DNA of 39,633 bases, from positions 1-39,633 of the forward strand of contig CANRNI010000026.1 of assembly GCA_947631945.1 (NCBI GenBank), written 5' to 3'. Positions 1-7,618 of this stretch are shown here, in pieces. The notes beneath the pieces are model-generated. The model did not search any database and had not been told where the DNA came from. It saw nothing but the letters and a program-made list of their open reading frames with translations. Both the position numbers and the translations under genes were made by a program. Each line of letters opens with the position of its first letter. Within the stretch, counting starts at the first letter, position 1. This DNA comes from an uncultured Clostridia bacterium (lineage in GTDB: Bacteria > Bacillota > Clostridia > Oscillospirales > Acutalibacteraceae).

Positions 1-85
1 CGGTGGTCTGGTCGGCTGGCAAGGAAGGACTTTCTGTCAAACTCACTTCGCCGACGCACGGATTTTTCTTTTCATCTTCATTCAT
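1..85 (-). CDS. 5' end of a hypothetical protein, cut by the window edge
   Basis: Only the first 28 codons are present. The reading frame from ATG at 85 stays open to base 1 and begins MNEDEKKNPCVGEVSL. A GGAGG ribosome binding site lies 9 bases upstream, inside the end of the preceding gene, which it overlaps by 8 bases; this coupling matches the rest of the operon. The visible part is charged and shows no motif, so no function can be given. Confidence 0.55.
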   Translation of the reverse strand, partial: MNEDEKKNPCVGEVSLTESPSLPADQTT

Positions 86-428
86 TGGTCGTTTCCTCCG
101 TGGCGGCTTGTTTGTTTTGCTCTCTGCGTTCTTTCTGCTTTTGCCACATTACTCTCATACGCTCTGCTGCCTGTTGACGCTGTTCCTCTGTCATAACTTT
201 GGGCGGTCTGGGAGTATGGACTTTAATCCACTTTTTGGGAATGGAATACTCCACATAATCATCCGCTTGCTTTAAGAGTTTACATTGGGGGTCGTCAATT
301 TTGGCAAGGGCTTTTTGGAGCCGGGCATTATAGGTACTGACGATAGCCGTCTGTTCCTGTTCATTAAAAAGGAAGATGGTTTCCTTTTCCAGTTTGGACA
401 GTTTGTATTTTGCGGGGTTAGTGTTCAT
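78..428 (-). CDS. Hypothetical charged helical protein, 116 aa
   Basis: I do not recognise the family. The protein is hydrophilic. Its N-terminal two thirds looks helical (YKLSKLEKETIFLFNEQEQ) and the C-terminal third is a strongly basic, Arg/Lys/Gln-rich helix (about residues 80-108) that could bind nucleic acid or act as a coiled coil. It starts at ATG 428 behind GAAAGGA and overlaps the FTR-like gene by 11 bases, so it belongs to the ribonucleotide reductase operon. No membrane segment or cysteine cluster is visible apart from one Cys. Its place after the RNR genes suggests an early nucleotide or regulatory role, but that is only positional inference. Confidence 0.7.
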   Translation of the reverse strand: MNTNPAKYKLSKLEKETIFLFNEQEQTAIVSTYNARLQKALAKIDDPQCKLLKQADDYVEYSIPKKWIKVHTPRPPKVMTEEQRQQAAERMRVMWQKQKERREQNKQAATEETTNE

Positions 429-633
429 TTAAATCCGTTCCTTTCGCTGTCTTGATGTACAATCCACAATGGCAAATGCCGCTTTCCATTTTCCGAAACT
501 CTTTACAGGGGCATTTTGTGTCCGGGGTCTTTATCAGGATGCACGGGCAATAGCCGTTATTTTGTTTGAGTTTCTGACGTATCTCGTGTACAAATTCCTT
601 ATCGGGGTTCTCTTTCCACTTAATTCCTTTCAT
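418..633 (-). CDS. Ferredoxin-thioredoxin reductase catalytic-chain-like protein
   Basis: This 71-aa protein carries the Cys signature of the FTR catalytic (beta) subunit: C29-P-C31, C41-P-C43 and C54-H-C56. In plant-type FTR these six cysteines hold a [4Fe-4S] cluster next to a redox disulfide and pass single ferredoxin electrons to a thioredoxin disulfide. The spacing here (9 and 10 residues between the three pairs) is tighter on the first side than the classical CPC-X16-CPC-X8-CHC, so it is a compact relative. It lies directly behind nrdG, nrdD and two redoxin genes in one operon, and starts behind GGAGAG. The likely job is to reduce the neighbouring glutaredoxin, and through it NrdD, from host ferredoxin. 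Family recognition is good; the electron path is inferred. Confidence 0.8.
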   Translation of the reverse strand: MKGIKWKENPDKEFVHEIRQKLKQNNGYCPCILIKTPDTKCPCKEFRKMESGICHCGLYIKTAKGTDLNEH

Positions 634-669
634 CGTTTCTCTCCGTGATCATTTCTTGTATATAGTTTT

Positions 670-1173
670 TCAAATAGGTATGGAGCATAAAATTCTCGCG
701 TACTGATTATCGCTTGCAAGTTTGACGCCGAGTGTTTCATCATAGTGTGGCTCTTGACCGGGGATGTACCGTCCAAATTTAACGATAATATTCTTATAGA
801 TATGCAATAAGTCAAACGCGCAACAGTGATGTCTCCGTATCTCCTGTTCCGTATAGCCTGTATAGATTACAATATCGTCCTCGCAGAAATAAATTCGCCG
901 CACATAAAAAATCAAATCCAGCAAATCAGATACAGAATCGAACGGCTCCAATCCGCCGCAGACAATCGCTTTTGAAATGGGATTTTGCAAATACCGTTGA
1001 CACAATTCATCGACCGAAATTTTGATGTCGGGCTGGCTGGCGAGTGCGCTGTTCTGACACACCCGCCCTCCGTTTTCCCGGTCACATTTAAAACTGCACA
1101 TCGGAAACGCGATGAACATTGACGGCTTTTTATAATTGACAAAATCCTCGTCAATGATTCCTTTTATTTTCAT
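670..1173 (-). CDS. nrdG: Anaerobic ribonucleotide reductase activating enzyme (radical SAM)
   Basis: NrdG uses a [4Fe-4S] cluster and S-adenosylmethionine to make the glycyl radical on NrdD. The likely start at 1173 overlaps the nrdD stop as ATGA; an in-frame ATG at 1194 is the alternative. The protein is then 167 aa, normal for NrdG. The cluster cysteines are C26, C30 and C39, so the motif is CX3CX8C rather than the usual CX3CX2C; the segment reads FPMCSFKCDRENGGRVC. A glycine motif (CGGLEPF, near residue 75) fits the SAM-binding GGE element. Translational coupling to nrdD is as expected for an activase-enzyme pair. The odd third-Cys spacing is the only unusual feature. Confidence 0.93.
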   Translation of the reverse strand: MKIKGIIDEDFVNYKKPSMFIAFPMCSFKCDRENGGRVCQNSALASQPDIKISVDELCQRYLQNPISKAIVCGGLEPFDSVSDLLDLIFYVRRIYFCEDDIVIYTGYTEQEIRRHHCCAFDLLHIYKNIIVKFGRYIPGQEPHYDETLGVKLASDNQYARILCSIPI

Positions 1174-4022
1174 GATGGATTGATACACTCCCATTCACGC
1201 ATTGCCACCTCTTCTTTTCGTTCTTTGGAATAGGTTTTGACCGGAGTATAGAAACCGACAATACGGGTATACTCTGTTTCTACTGGCTCTCCGCAGATGG
1301 GGCAGATTTTACCAAAGAATGCGTGGTTATGTTTACAAGCCTGAATTTTTGTATTGAATGCAAAATAGGTCACTCCCGCGTCGGCAACGTAATTCAACAT
1401 ATCCCATGCCTGTTCGGGGTTATTGAACGGAGCTTCGATGTTGATATGGAGAATGCTGCCGCCGTTGCAGAATTTATCGAACATGGACGCGATTCGGATT
1501 CTTTCCTGCATGGTGGTTTTAATGCCAAGCGGAATAAACTGATTGCCATACAAGGGAAGGTCGGTCACGGCTGTTTCCGGGAAGAAAAACAGGTCCTTCT
1601 GCATGAGCTTGACCGCCGCCGTCTCGCCGGGAATTTGTTCGCAGTTGATATGATAATCTTTATCTTTCGCGAATGCGTCTTTTGTGGAGTGGATCACTTC
1701 AAAAATTTTGCGTCCAAATTCCTCCGCTTCTTTTGTATAATAGGTGTTGCCAAATTCATCCATAGTGGTATAGCCGAATGTTTTCATTGTCTCATAATTT
1801 CCAATTACACCGATCGTATTGTAAAGATGAGGAAAATCAATCAAGCCAAGAGAGAAATTTTTCAACAGTCCCTTATCCACATTCCTCTGAATAATATAAC
1901 GAACGCAGTCCAACACCTGACAATCCAAAAGTACCATTTTCTGCAATGCTTTCAAGTAATCTTCCTCTGTGTGATTCTCCAAGGCAAGGCGGGCAAGATT
2001 GATCGTGCTGACTTTGACAGAACCGACTTTCAAGGCAGAACCGCCGATACTGTTAAAGAAACCAAGGTCGGAGATATTATTTTTTAATCGACAGCAATTG
2101 GAAAGGCTGGTAACAGAATCATCCACAAACAGGTTACTGTCATTCCAGCGGCGGTTATGTTCACAAGCGTATCTTGCAAATTCCTCATCCACGAATTTGC
2201 CGTTTTGCCGCAGAAGAGAGATCGAATTGACCGGAAAGGTCATCATATTCTTTGACCGGATTTCCGCCATAGTCTCCAAAAAAACTTTCTGGAAATCCAT
2301 GATACCCTCAATCTCATCAATCATGAAACTGCCGTCCGGGAACTCCGCGCCGCCGAACAAGGCTTCGAGGTAGGGATGGTCGAAAATAGATGTATTGGTA
2401 AAAGCGGACTGAATCCCGTCACGTGTATAGGGTTGATTCAGGGCATAGATCAATCGCTGGATATTCTGTTTTGCGTATTTGATTGGTGTTTCGGTGTAGT
2501 AGTTATTTTTTACATCACGGTCCCAAAAATAGTACATATAGGGAATGAGGTTTGGAAGTCCCACGGCTCCACTGGTACGGTTACTGTTATAAGAGACAAA
2601 CTCTTTCACAAAATCCACGAATGTGACCAAATGTTTGGGAGGTTCCGCGTTAAAATTTTCGATGAAGAACAGGCCGCGTTCCGCAAGGTCTTTTAAATCA
2701 TAGGCGAAACAATTATGTGTCAGAATATTACAATCTGTAGTAAACGATTCTGTGCCGGGAACGACTGCGCAAAAAGTATCTTCTACGCGATCTGTAGTTT
2801 CAACCGATAAAACAGTCCAATCACGGTGATGTCTGTCCTTGTTTTCTTTAAATCTATCTTTGTGCGTCTTTCTGATAAAGAAATTACTGCGCAAATACTC
2901 ATCAGAAATGGTAATTGTATAAATTCTTCCCATTTCATTTGTTAAGTTGCTAACGCGGTCTTGATAGCGAATTTCATTTACAGGCATTCCCAAAACGCAC
3001 ATAACATTTCTAACAAATTCCAGATTTTCTTTCTTCGCGGAAGATAAGGTACATCTGCCCCGTTCATCGACACATCCATCTGCTGCGAAATACCCAGCCA
3101 GCCAACCATATAAATAACTGGAAGTTTCATGGATAGATGGAAAATCTTTGAAGTATTCCGGGATTCCACCAACACTTAATTCGTGTTCGTCTCCCGCAAC
3201 ATTAGCAGGAGTGAAATATGGAATTAAATCCTTTTTATCTCCGCAGAAGTTTGCTTTTGCGTTTTTTGATTTACTTCCATCTCCCATAAAAAATCCATGT
3301 GCTATACCAAACGGAGACGGCTCAACCATATCCCATGCTTTAGAAGTGTTGAAAGGTATTTTCATGCCGGGCTTTAACTGATCGGTTTCAAGAATCGTTC
3401 TCTTTCCACTATCATTATTACATACAAACCAACGATGATTTCCGGTTACAAAGATTTCTTTTTTAGTTGAATATCGTTCCAAAGTGAGTTTTCTTAACTC
3501 TGCCTTGCCAAAATTTTTAACGGTTGCTTCTTCCCATCCATGATTTTTATTAAGCACCATAATCTGTCTTCCTACAAGACTTTTCAAAGGAAGAATGCCG
3601 TCTTTGGTCATAATTTTTGTATCACCGCTAAAGCAGTATGAGACAAATGTAGAGGAATGTGCGTCGTGCATATACAGATGTCCATCCCATTCATTTTTCA
3701 TCCATTCGTTTGCCACCAGAAAGCCGTATTTCTTTTCCAGTTCGTAAAAAATCTTATTGAATGCAAGCAGTTTTTGATGGGGCTTTGACATCTCGTGCAT
3801 GAGTGTTACAATGTCCTTTTGCCCTACATTGGCGTTGCCGTCTACAGATGCGTCCGCGACTGTTTCTTTGTCGATAAAGTTATTGATAAAATCGGTCAAA
3901 CTCAATTGTCCATAGGAGAATCCGTTTAGACTTGCTATCTTTTCTCCATACTCATTCTGCAAACGGTTATACGCGTTTACAAAATCCGTTGATAAGTTAA
4001 TGTCAATTTCCAATTCTGCCAT
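1170..4022 (-). CDS. nrdD: Anaerobic (class III) ribonucleoside-triphosphate reductase, intein-containing precursor
   Basis: Class III RNR makes dNTPs without oxygen using a glycyl radical. The 950-aa precursor contains a 308-aa intein (residues 130-437), leaving a 642-aa enzyme. Visible motifs: YMHDAHSS then the active-site Cys (C438 of the precursor, restored after splicing), SNCCRLKN with the thiyl-radical Cys (C643/C644), a C-terminal Cys/His zinc site (CKHNHAFFGKICPICG), and the glycyl radical motif TRIVGFY near the end. No N-terminal ATP-cone is recognisable, so the usual dATP off-switch seems absent. The double Cys in NCCRL and the neighbouring redoxin and FTR-like genes point to a thiol-reduced rather than formate-dependent type. 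It starts behind AGGAGG and overlaps the glutaredoxin gene by 20 bases. Confidence 0.97.
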   Translation of the reverse strand: MAELEIDINLSTDFVNAYNRLQNEYGEKIASLNGFSYGQLSLTDFINNFIDKETVADASVDGNANVGQKDIVTLMHEMSKPHQKLLAFNKIFYELEKKYGFLVANEWMKNEWDGHLYMHDAHSSTFVSYCFSGDTKIMTKDGILPLKSLVGRQIMVLNKNHGWEEATVKNFGKAELRKLTLERYSTKKEIFVTGNHRWFVCNNDSGKRTILETDQLKPGMKIPFNTSKAWDMVEPSPFGIAHGFFMGDGSKSKNAKANFCGDKKDLIPYFTPANVAGDEHELSVGGIPEYFKDFPSIHETSSYLYGWLAGYFAADGCVDERGRCTLSSAKKENLEFVRNVMCVLGMPVNEIRYQDRVSNLTNEMGRIYTITISDEYLRSNFFIRKTHKDRFKENKDRHHRDWTVLSVETTDRVEDTFCAVVPGTESFTTDCNILTHNCFAYDLKDLAERGLFFIENFNAEPPKHLVTFVDFVKEFVSYNSNRTSGAVGLPNLIPYMYYFWDRDVKNNYYTETPIKYAKQNIQRLIYALNQPYTRDGIQSAFTNTSIFDHPYLEALFGGAEFPDGSFMIDEIEGIMDFQKVFLETMAEIRSKNMMTFPVNSISLLRQNGKFVDEEFARYACEHNRRWNDSNLFVDDSVTSLSNCCRLKNNISDLGFFNSIGGSALKVGSVKVSTINLARLALENHTEEDYLKALQKMVLLDCQVLDCVRYIIQRNVDKGLLKNFSLGLIDFPHLYNTIGVIGNYETMKTFGYTTMDEFGNTYYTKEAEEFGRKIFEVIHSTKDAFAKDKDYHINCEQIPGETAAVKLMQKDLFFFPETAVTDLPLYGNQFIPLGIKTTMQERIRIASMFDKFCNGGSILHINIEAPFNNPEQAWDMLNYVADAGVTYFAFNTKIQACKHNHAFFGKICPICGEPVETEYTRIVGFYTPVKTYSKERKEEVAMREWECINPS
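2712..3635 (-). other. Intein in NrdD with LAGLIDADG homing endonuclease
   Basis: The intein runs from C130 to N437 of the precursor, followed by extein C438. Block A is CFSGDTKIMTKDG, block B is VTGNHRWFV, and the C-terminal block ends CNILTHN before Cys. Nucleophiles at position 1 and +1 and the penultimate His are all present, so it should splice by the standard class 1 route. Two LAGLIDADG-type motifs are visible, HGFFMGDGS (about 242-250) and YGWLAGYFAADG (about 305-316); both keep the acidic residue, so the homing endonuclease is probably active. The insertion is exactly at the catalytic cysteine, where loss by imprecise deletion would kill the enzyme. Confidence 0.93.
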
Positions 4023-4236
4023 TGTTTCCCTCCTGATGATAATGATTCAGCCATGTATTGGCTGCAATATAGTCCATCCGTTCCCCATCCACTTCAAGGA
4101 CAGGGACGGAGACGATATTCAAATTTAGCATAGTAGGGACATCGTTTACCTCGGTATAGGGAATGTCCTTTTGTTTCAGTTTCTTTTCAAGGACGCTGCA
4201 CCGGGGACACCCGGTGGAATACAGGATAATATTCAC
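4003..4236 (-). CDS. Glutaredoxin-like redoxin (NrdH-type)
   Basis: A 77-aa single-domain redoxin with active site C10-P-R-C13 after a beta strand (NIILYSTG), a cis-proline loop (SVPVLEVDG, P45) and a final helix. Small glutaredoxins of this kind reduce ribonucleotide reductase disulfides. The gene overlaps the nrdD start by 20 bases and lies upstream of it, so it is produced in step with NrdD. Class III enzymes of the thiol-dependent type use such a redoxin in place of formate; the FTR-like protein at 418-633 is the obvious candidate for recharging it. Function as an RNR reductant is inferred from context. Confidence 0.9.
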   Translation of the reverse strand: MNIILYSTGCPRCSVLEKKLKQKDIPYTEVNDVPTMLNLNIVSVPVLEVDGERMDYIAANTWLNHYHQEGNNGRIGN

Positions 4237-4478
4237 GGACCCTCCTTTCCGGTCGATTGTTTATCGATCCAATTTCTGGCTTCCAGATAAGACAGGTTTT
4301 TGCCATCAACGCACATGACAGGGATTTTGACATAACAAGTCATCTCGGCAATTCCATTGGGATAGACATAGGTATCAAGTTCCTGATAAGAAATATTTTT
4401 ACTGTCTAAGGCGTTACGTAATGTCCGGTACTGGAAACCGATGCCGTGATACAGGATAACGTTTGGTGTTCGATTCAT
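4233..4478 (-). CDS. Glutaredoxin paralogue lacking the CxxC active site
   Basis: This 81-aa protein aligns along its length with the redoxin next to it: NVILY matches NIILY, and KIPVMCVDGKNLSYLEARNW matches SVPVLEVDGERMDYIAANTW. However, the residues in place of the two active-site cysteines are G14 and Y17 (GIGFQY), so it cannot do dithiol exchange. The cis-proline is kept. It appears to be a tandem duplicate that has lost redox activity but not its fold, and could serve as a binding or regulatory subunit for NrdD or the FTR-like protein. It overlaps both neighbours by four bases (ATGA coupling). C48 and C56 remain, but not in an active-site arrangement. Confidence 0.82.
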   Translation of the reverse strand: MNRTPNVILYHGIGFQYRTLRNALDSKNISYQELDTYVYPNGIAEMTCYVKIPVMCVDGKNLSYLEARNWIDKQSTGKEGP

Positions 4479-5704
4479 TTTTCGCTCCTATCTTTCTGTG
4501 CTTGTTTTGCGGTATAAAGGGCGCGGACGCATTCGTTGATCTGGTCCCAATCTTTTGCCCGATAAGTAATATTGGAGACGTTCCGATTATAGGGCGCGTC
4601 CATGAGAATCCCGGTATAACGACCGCCAAGCAGATTTCCCGGATTATCGTCGATCAGCACGTCACCAAGGATTTGTTGTTTCCGGTCACAGACGATCACA
4701 TTTTCCCACGGGATAAAAGGAAACCATTTTTGCAGGATATTGGCTTTTGCGGACATAGACTGCGGAAAAGACGCGGTGCAAAGAAACACCTGATAATCGT
4801 CTTGCAAAAATGCTTGTAAATACTCGCTTGCTTTCGGAATGGGCTTGACCATTTCCCAAAATTGAGGAAGTGTCAACGGTTCAAAAATTTGCTCTTTTGT
4901 TAAATCGGGATAAAATTTGGAAATGTCCCATTTGGTAATATCTTTTGGGAAAACGAATTTATGATACACCGTGTTCAGATAAAAAATCCATGAGGAAAGG
5001 GTATCGATCAACACATTATCCACGTCCACCAAAACGGTAAAGGGTTTGGATTTGATTGTCTGCGGCGAAGATGTTTTGGAGACAGACGCGAAAGTGGCAT
5101 AAATCCTTTTTTGTTCTTTCGACAAATCATTGAGATACTTTTTGGCGGAAAGAATCGTCAGATAATTCCGGTGAATGGATTTCTGTAGATCGTTCAATGT
5201 GCCATTATTGGAAATCAGCACATCGGGAGTGACCCCTTGCATGGCGTTTTCGGAAATATGTGCCGCCGTTTTGGATTGATGGGTTTTGGATAAAAGTTCC
5301 GGGCGAACAACATGAACATGGGTTACATCATAACCAGCCTGTTTCATTTTTTCGATCTCATTGGGAAACCGACAATCAGGGAGAATCACGATGTCCCATT
5401 TATCAGGGAACAGGTGCAGCAATGACACCACAAAATCGACCCAGTAATCAGGATTCTGTTCTCTGACTACATCTGTCCCCACATATTGGAGCAAGGCCCG
5501 TCCGGGTTCGTCCTTTTCCCCGTTCCAGTGGAAACATTTTTTACAGATAAATTTCAGCAAGTCGGCATAATGGAAGATCAGGACGGAGGGGGCTTTCAGA
5601 GAATCGGGGGCGGTTTTGGCGTTTTGTTCGATTTCCTCTTTCAGCATTTCCGCGACTGTATCTTTGCCGTGCCGGGCTTTGCCGGAAATACAGATAACTT
5701 TCAT
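4475..5704 (-). CDS. Deoxynucleoside monophosphate kinase fused to 5'(3')-deoxyribonucleotidase-like HAD domain
   Basis: Two nucleotide enzymes in one 409-aa chain. The N-terminal part (about 1-195) has a P-loop, GKARHGKDT at 8-16, and the sequence LLQYVGTDVVREQNPDYW, typical of phage dNMP kinases related to T4 gene 1. The C-terminal part (about 222-405) has HAD motif I (LVDVDNVLID, nucleophile D227 and acid D229), CTASFPQ as motif II, and LIDDNPGNL as motif IV, matching the NT5C-type 5'(3')-deoxyribonucleotidases. The start at 5704 is chosen because AGGAGG lies just in front; an ATG at 5719 has no site. One domain phosphorylates dNMPs while the other would remove phosphate, a puzzling pairing that may balance pools or destroy one particular dNMP. 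Confidence 0.88.
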   Translation of the reverse strand: MKVICISGKARHGKDTVAEMLKEEIEQNAKTAPDSLKAPSVLIFHYADLLKFICKKCFHWNGEKDEPGRALLQYVGTDVVREQNPDYWVDFVVSLLHLFPDKWDIVILPDCRFPNEIEKMKQAGYDVTHVHVVRPELLSKTHQSKTAAHISENAMQGVTPDVLISNNGTLNDLQKSIHRNYLTILSAKKYLNDLSKEQKRIYATFASVSKTSSPQTIKSKPFTVLVDVDNVLIDTLSSWIFYLNTVYHKFVFPKDITKWDISKFYPDLTKEQIFEPLTLPQFWEMVKPIPKASEYLQAFLQDDYQVFLCTASFPQSMSAKANILQKWFPFIPWENVIVCDRKQQILGDVLIDDNPGNLLGGRYTGILMDAPYNRNVSNITYRAKDWDQINECVRALYTAKQAQKDRSEK

Positions 5705-5727
5705 TCTTCCTCCTATCATTCTATCAT

Positions 5728-6354
5728 TTAATTAAACCAATAAATAGATGGCGGGCCGTTGTAATCTTTCTCAAAAACGTACCATCCATAGGCGACGGCA
5801 TTTGCGGTGGCATTGGTGAAGTCTCCGTTTTTCGCACAATGAAGACGGCTACTTGACACGTAGAGGGCTTTCAACGGGCAAGTTTGAAACAGTTTCTTTC
5901 GGGCTTTTGTTTCCAGAAAGGTGAGTTTCAAAAACATCACGACCTGATGTCCGGGCTGTATCAGAGACATGCCGTGTGCAACGAACTCCGCCGCGTATTT
6001 ATAGGGTGGGTTTGTGAGGATGTCGCCGGGCCACGGGGTATTGCAGGAAAGGAAGTCGTACCCCCCCGCAGGACTTCCCTCGACGTGCGTCATATCCTGA
6101 TAGCCGTAATCGTACAGATCGGTACTAAGTACGTGATAGCCATGTTGTTTTAGCACCTCTGACAGATGTCCCTTGCCACAGGCGCATTCCCATACCGGAT
6201 TTGACAGCGTGAAGTCGGATTCTCTCAAAAGCAAGTCAAGAGCGCGTGGGTCTGTAGCATAGAAGTCATGCTCGGCGCGGTCTTCCAGTGCATAATTTGA
6301 CGCGCCGATAGTCGTAAACGAGCTGCGGGCATTGCCGATCCAGTCTTTCTCCAT
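5728..6354 (-). CDS. N6-adenine-type DNA methyltransferase-like protein
   Basis: A 208-aa protein with a SAM-binding motif (WECACGKGHLSEVL, about 55-68), an acidic residue ending the second strand (STDLYDYG), and the catalytic motif TNPPY (114-118), which marks amino-methyltransferases acting on adenine in DNA. No target-recognition domain or restriction partner is visible, so it is a solitary, small enzyme of the kind phages use to mark their own DNA or evade restriction. It precedes the kinase-nucleotidase gene by about 23 bases. Two other methylases occur in the window (27176-27664 and 29115-30857), unrelated in architecture. Confidence 0.83.
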   Translation of the reverse strand: MEKDWIGNARSSFTTIGASNYALEDRAEHDFYATDPRALDLLLRESDFTLSNPVWECACGKGHLSEVLKQHGYHVLSTDLYDYGYQDMTHVEGSPAGGYDFLSCNTPWPGDILTNPPYKYAAEFVAHGMSLIQPGHQVVMFLKLTFLETKARKKLFQTCPLKALYVSSSRLHCAKNGDFTNATANAVAYGWYVFEKDYNGPPSIYWFN

Positions 6355-6366
6355 GCGGCCTCCTTC

Positions 6367-6735
6367 CTATTCCTGCCTATCATTCTGGTCCGGCACAGGC
6401 ATGATCTGATTCCAGCAATCGCAACAGGAAAGCTGGTCTTCACAATGGATATGGCTGGGGTCATACAATTCTTTCGTACAGGGGAATGGAAGCCCCAATT
6501 TTGTCCGCTGCGCTTTCGGGTGCTTTTCAAAGAAATCCTCCGCATAAGTTTTTTGAGAATCGGTTTCGTTCTGCGGATTGGTCTTTTCAGGTGTTTCCAG
6601 TATGTTCACTTCATTTACCTCCTTTGAAGTTAATCTCATTATATCGAAACAAAGTTTATATTTGTTATCAAACGAAAGATAAAATGGACAGTCTTCGCAA
6701 TTTTTTCTTTCGCATATTGGATTGATGTTACTCAT
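6367..6735 (-). CDS. Cys-rich small protein, family member 1 (shortened N-terminal half)
   Basis: This 122-aa protein belongs to a local family with a shared C-terminal module: KTYAEDFFEKHPKAQ, then a lone Cys, then a CxxCW-type end (CCDCWNQIMP). The N-terminal half also has a cysteine cluster (CERKNCEDCPF) but lacks the helical segment found in the other members and instead has a Thr/Asn/Glu-rich linker. The cysteines probably bind zinc. The start at 6735 overlaps the previous stop as ATGA; the upstream ATG at 6768 lies inside that gene and is less likely. Function unknown. Confidence 0.75.
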   Translation of the reverse strand: MSNINPICERKNCEDCPFYLSFDNKYKLCFDIMRLTSKEVNEVNILETPEKTNPQNETDSQKTYAEDFFEKHPKAQRTKLGLPFPCTKELYDPSHIHCEDQLSCCDCWNQIMPVPDQNDRQE

Positions 6736-7175
6736 GACGCATTTTCCTCCGGCATGGGACATCGCCAACAGCTATCGCAGTCATAACCGCCACCATCAGT
6801 GTCATACATTATGCAATCTATCTTTTTATTTCCATATATATCACTCACACATACACGTGGAGTTCCATGCTCGTTTTTACGCGCATATGGAAACTTTTCA
6901 AAATAATCATCTAAATAAGTTTTTGGTGGATTTTCTTTGCCCCATTGTTGAACAATCGCAATTGCTCTGGATATGTCCGTATCTGTAAATCTGAATCTTT
7001 GAGCAAATAAATCAGCAAGTACACCACATAAAGTTCTGTTATTATCGCCAGTTCTTGCCATGCGTAGTTCGCATTGATCGCATTCCACGATTCCATCTGA
7101 ATAACGTTTATCGCACATTCGTTTCCATGTTCGACAAAACTCTACAAATTCGTTTGCAAATTCTTCGTCAGTCAT
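6732..7175 (-). CDS. Cys-rich small protein, family member 2
   Basis: A 147-aa member of the same family. An N-terminal helical part leads to CDKRYSDGIVECDQCELR, followed by a Cys (TLCGVL), a second helical segment (DISRAIAIVQQWGKEN), then KTYLDDYFEKFPYARK, VCVSDIYGNKKIDC and the terminal CDSCWRCPMPEE. About nine cysteines suggest two zinc sites. The start at 7175 is set by GGAGG and by the ATGA overlap with the preceding paralogue. Three adjacent coupled copies point to recent tandem duplication. No known domain was recognised. Confidence 0.78.
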   Translation of the reverse strand: MTDEEFANEFVEFCRTWKRMCDKRYSDGIVECDQCELRMARTGDNNRTLCGVLADLFAQRFRFTDTDISRAIAIVQQWGKENPPKTYLDDYFEKFPYARKNEHGTPRVCVSDIYGNKKIDCIMYDTDGGGYDCDSCWRCPMPEENAS

Positions 7176-7603
7176 TTTTCTTCCTCCTCCGGCATGGAAG
7201 TGTTCCAGCACGAAAAGCAATCAGGCGACCCGGTATCCATCAAACATTTAACGCTATTATTCCCATATATTGATTGCACACAAAAAATCGGTATTTCTTG
7301 CCCACGAGATTTCTTCGCTTGCGGGAATTTTTCGAGAAAATCCTGCAAATACGTTTTTCGAGGATTTTCCTCGTTCCATTTTTGTATGATTTCAATCACT
7401 TTCTCTATGTCTTCATCTGTCACAATTGGAGAAACTGGAAAAACGGAAAACACGTTACAAAGAAATTTCCCATCTGACTTCTTCATTTTGTTCAATATAC
7501 ACTCGGAACAACTATATCTGTGTTCTTTGAAATTCTGATGACATAAACGTTCAAACATTCGATGAATTTCAATGAACGCTTTTGTCTTTTCTTCGTTTGT
7601 CAT
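7172..7603 (-). CDS. Cys-rich small protein, family member 3
   Basis: A 143-aa family member with the full layout: a helical start (FIEIHRMFERLCHQNF), a CSECILNK cluster, a helix (DIEKVIEIIQKWNEEN), then KTYLQDFLEKFPQAKK, FCVQSIYGNNSVKC and CFSCWNTSMPEEEE. The similarity to the next gene is strong across the whole length. It starts behind AAGGAG at 7603. The alternating helix-cysteine pattern suggests two treble-clef or ribbon-like zinc modules, possibly for nucleic acid or protein binding. Function unknown. Confidence 0.8.
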   Translation of the reverse strand: MTNEEKTKAFIEIHRMFERLCHQNFKEHRYSCSECILNKMKKSDGKFLCNVFSVFPVSPIVTDEDIEKVIEIIQKWNEENPRKTYLQDFLEKFPQAKKSRGQEIPIFCVQSIYGNNSVKCLMDTGSPDCFSCWNTSMPEEEEK

Positions 7604-7618
7604 AATATTTCTCCTTAT

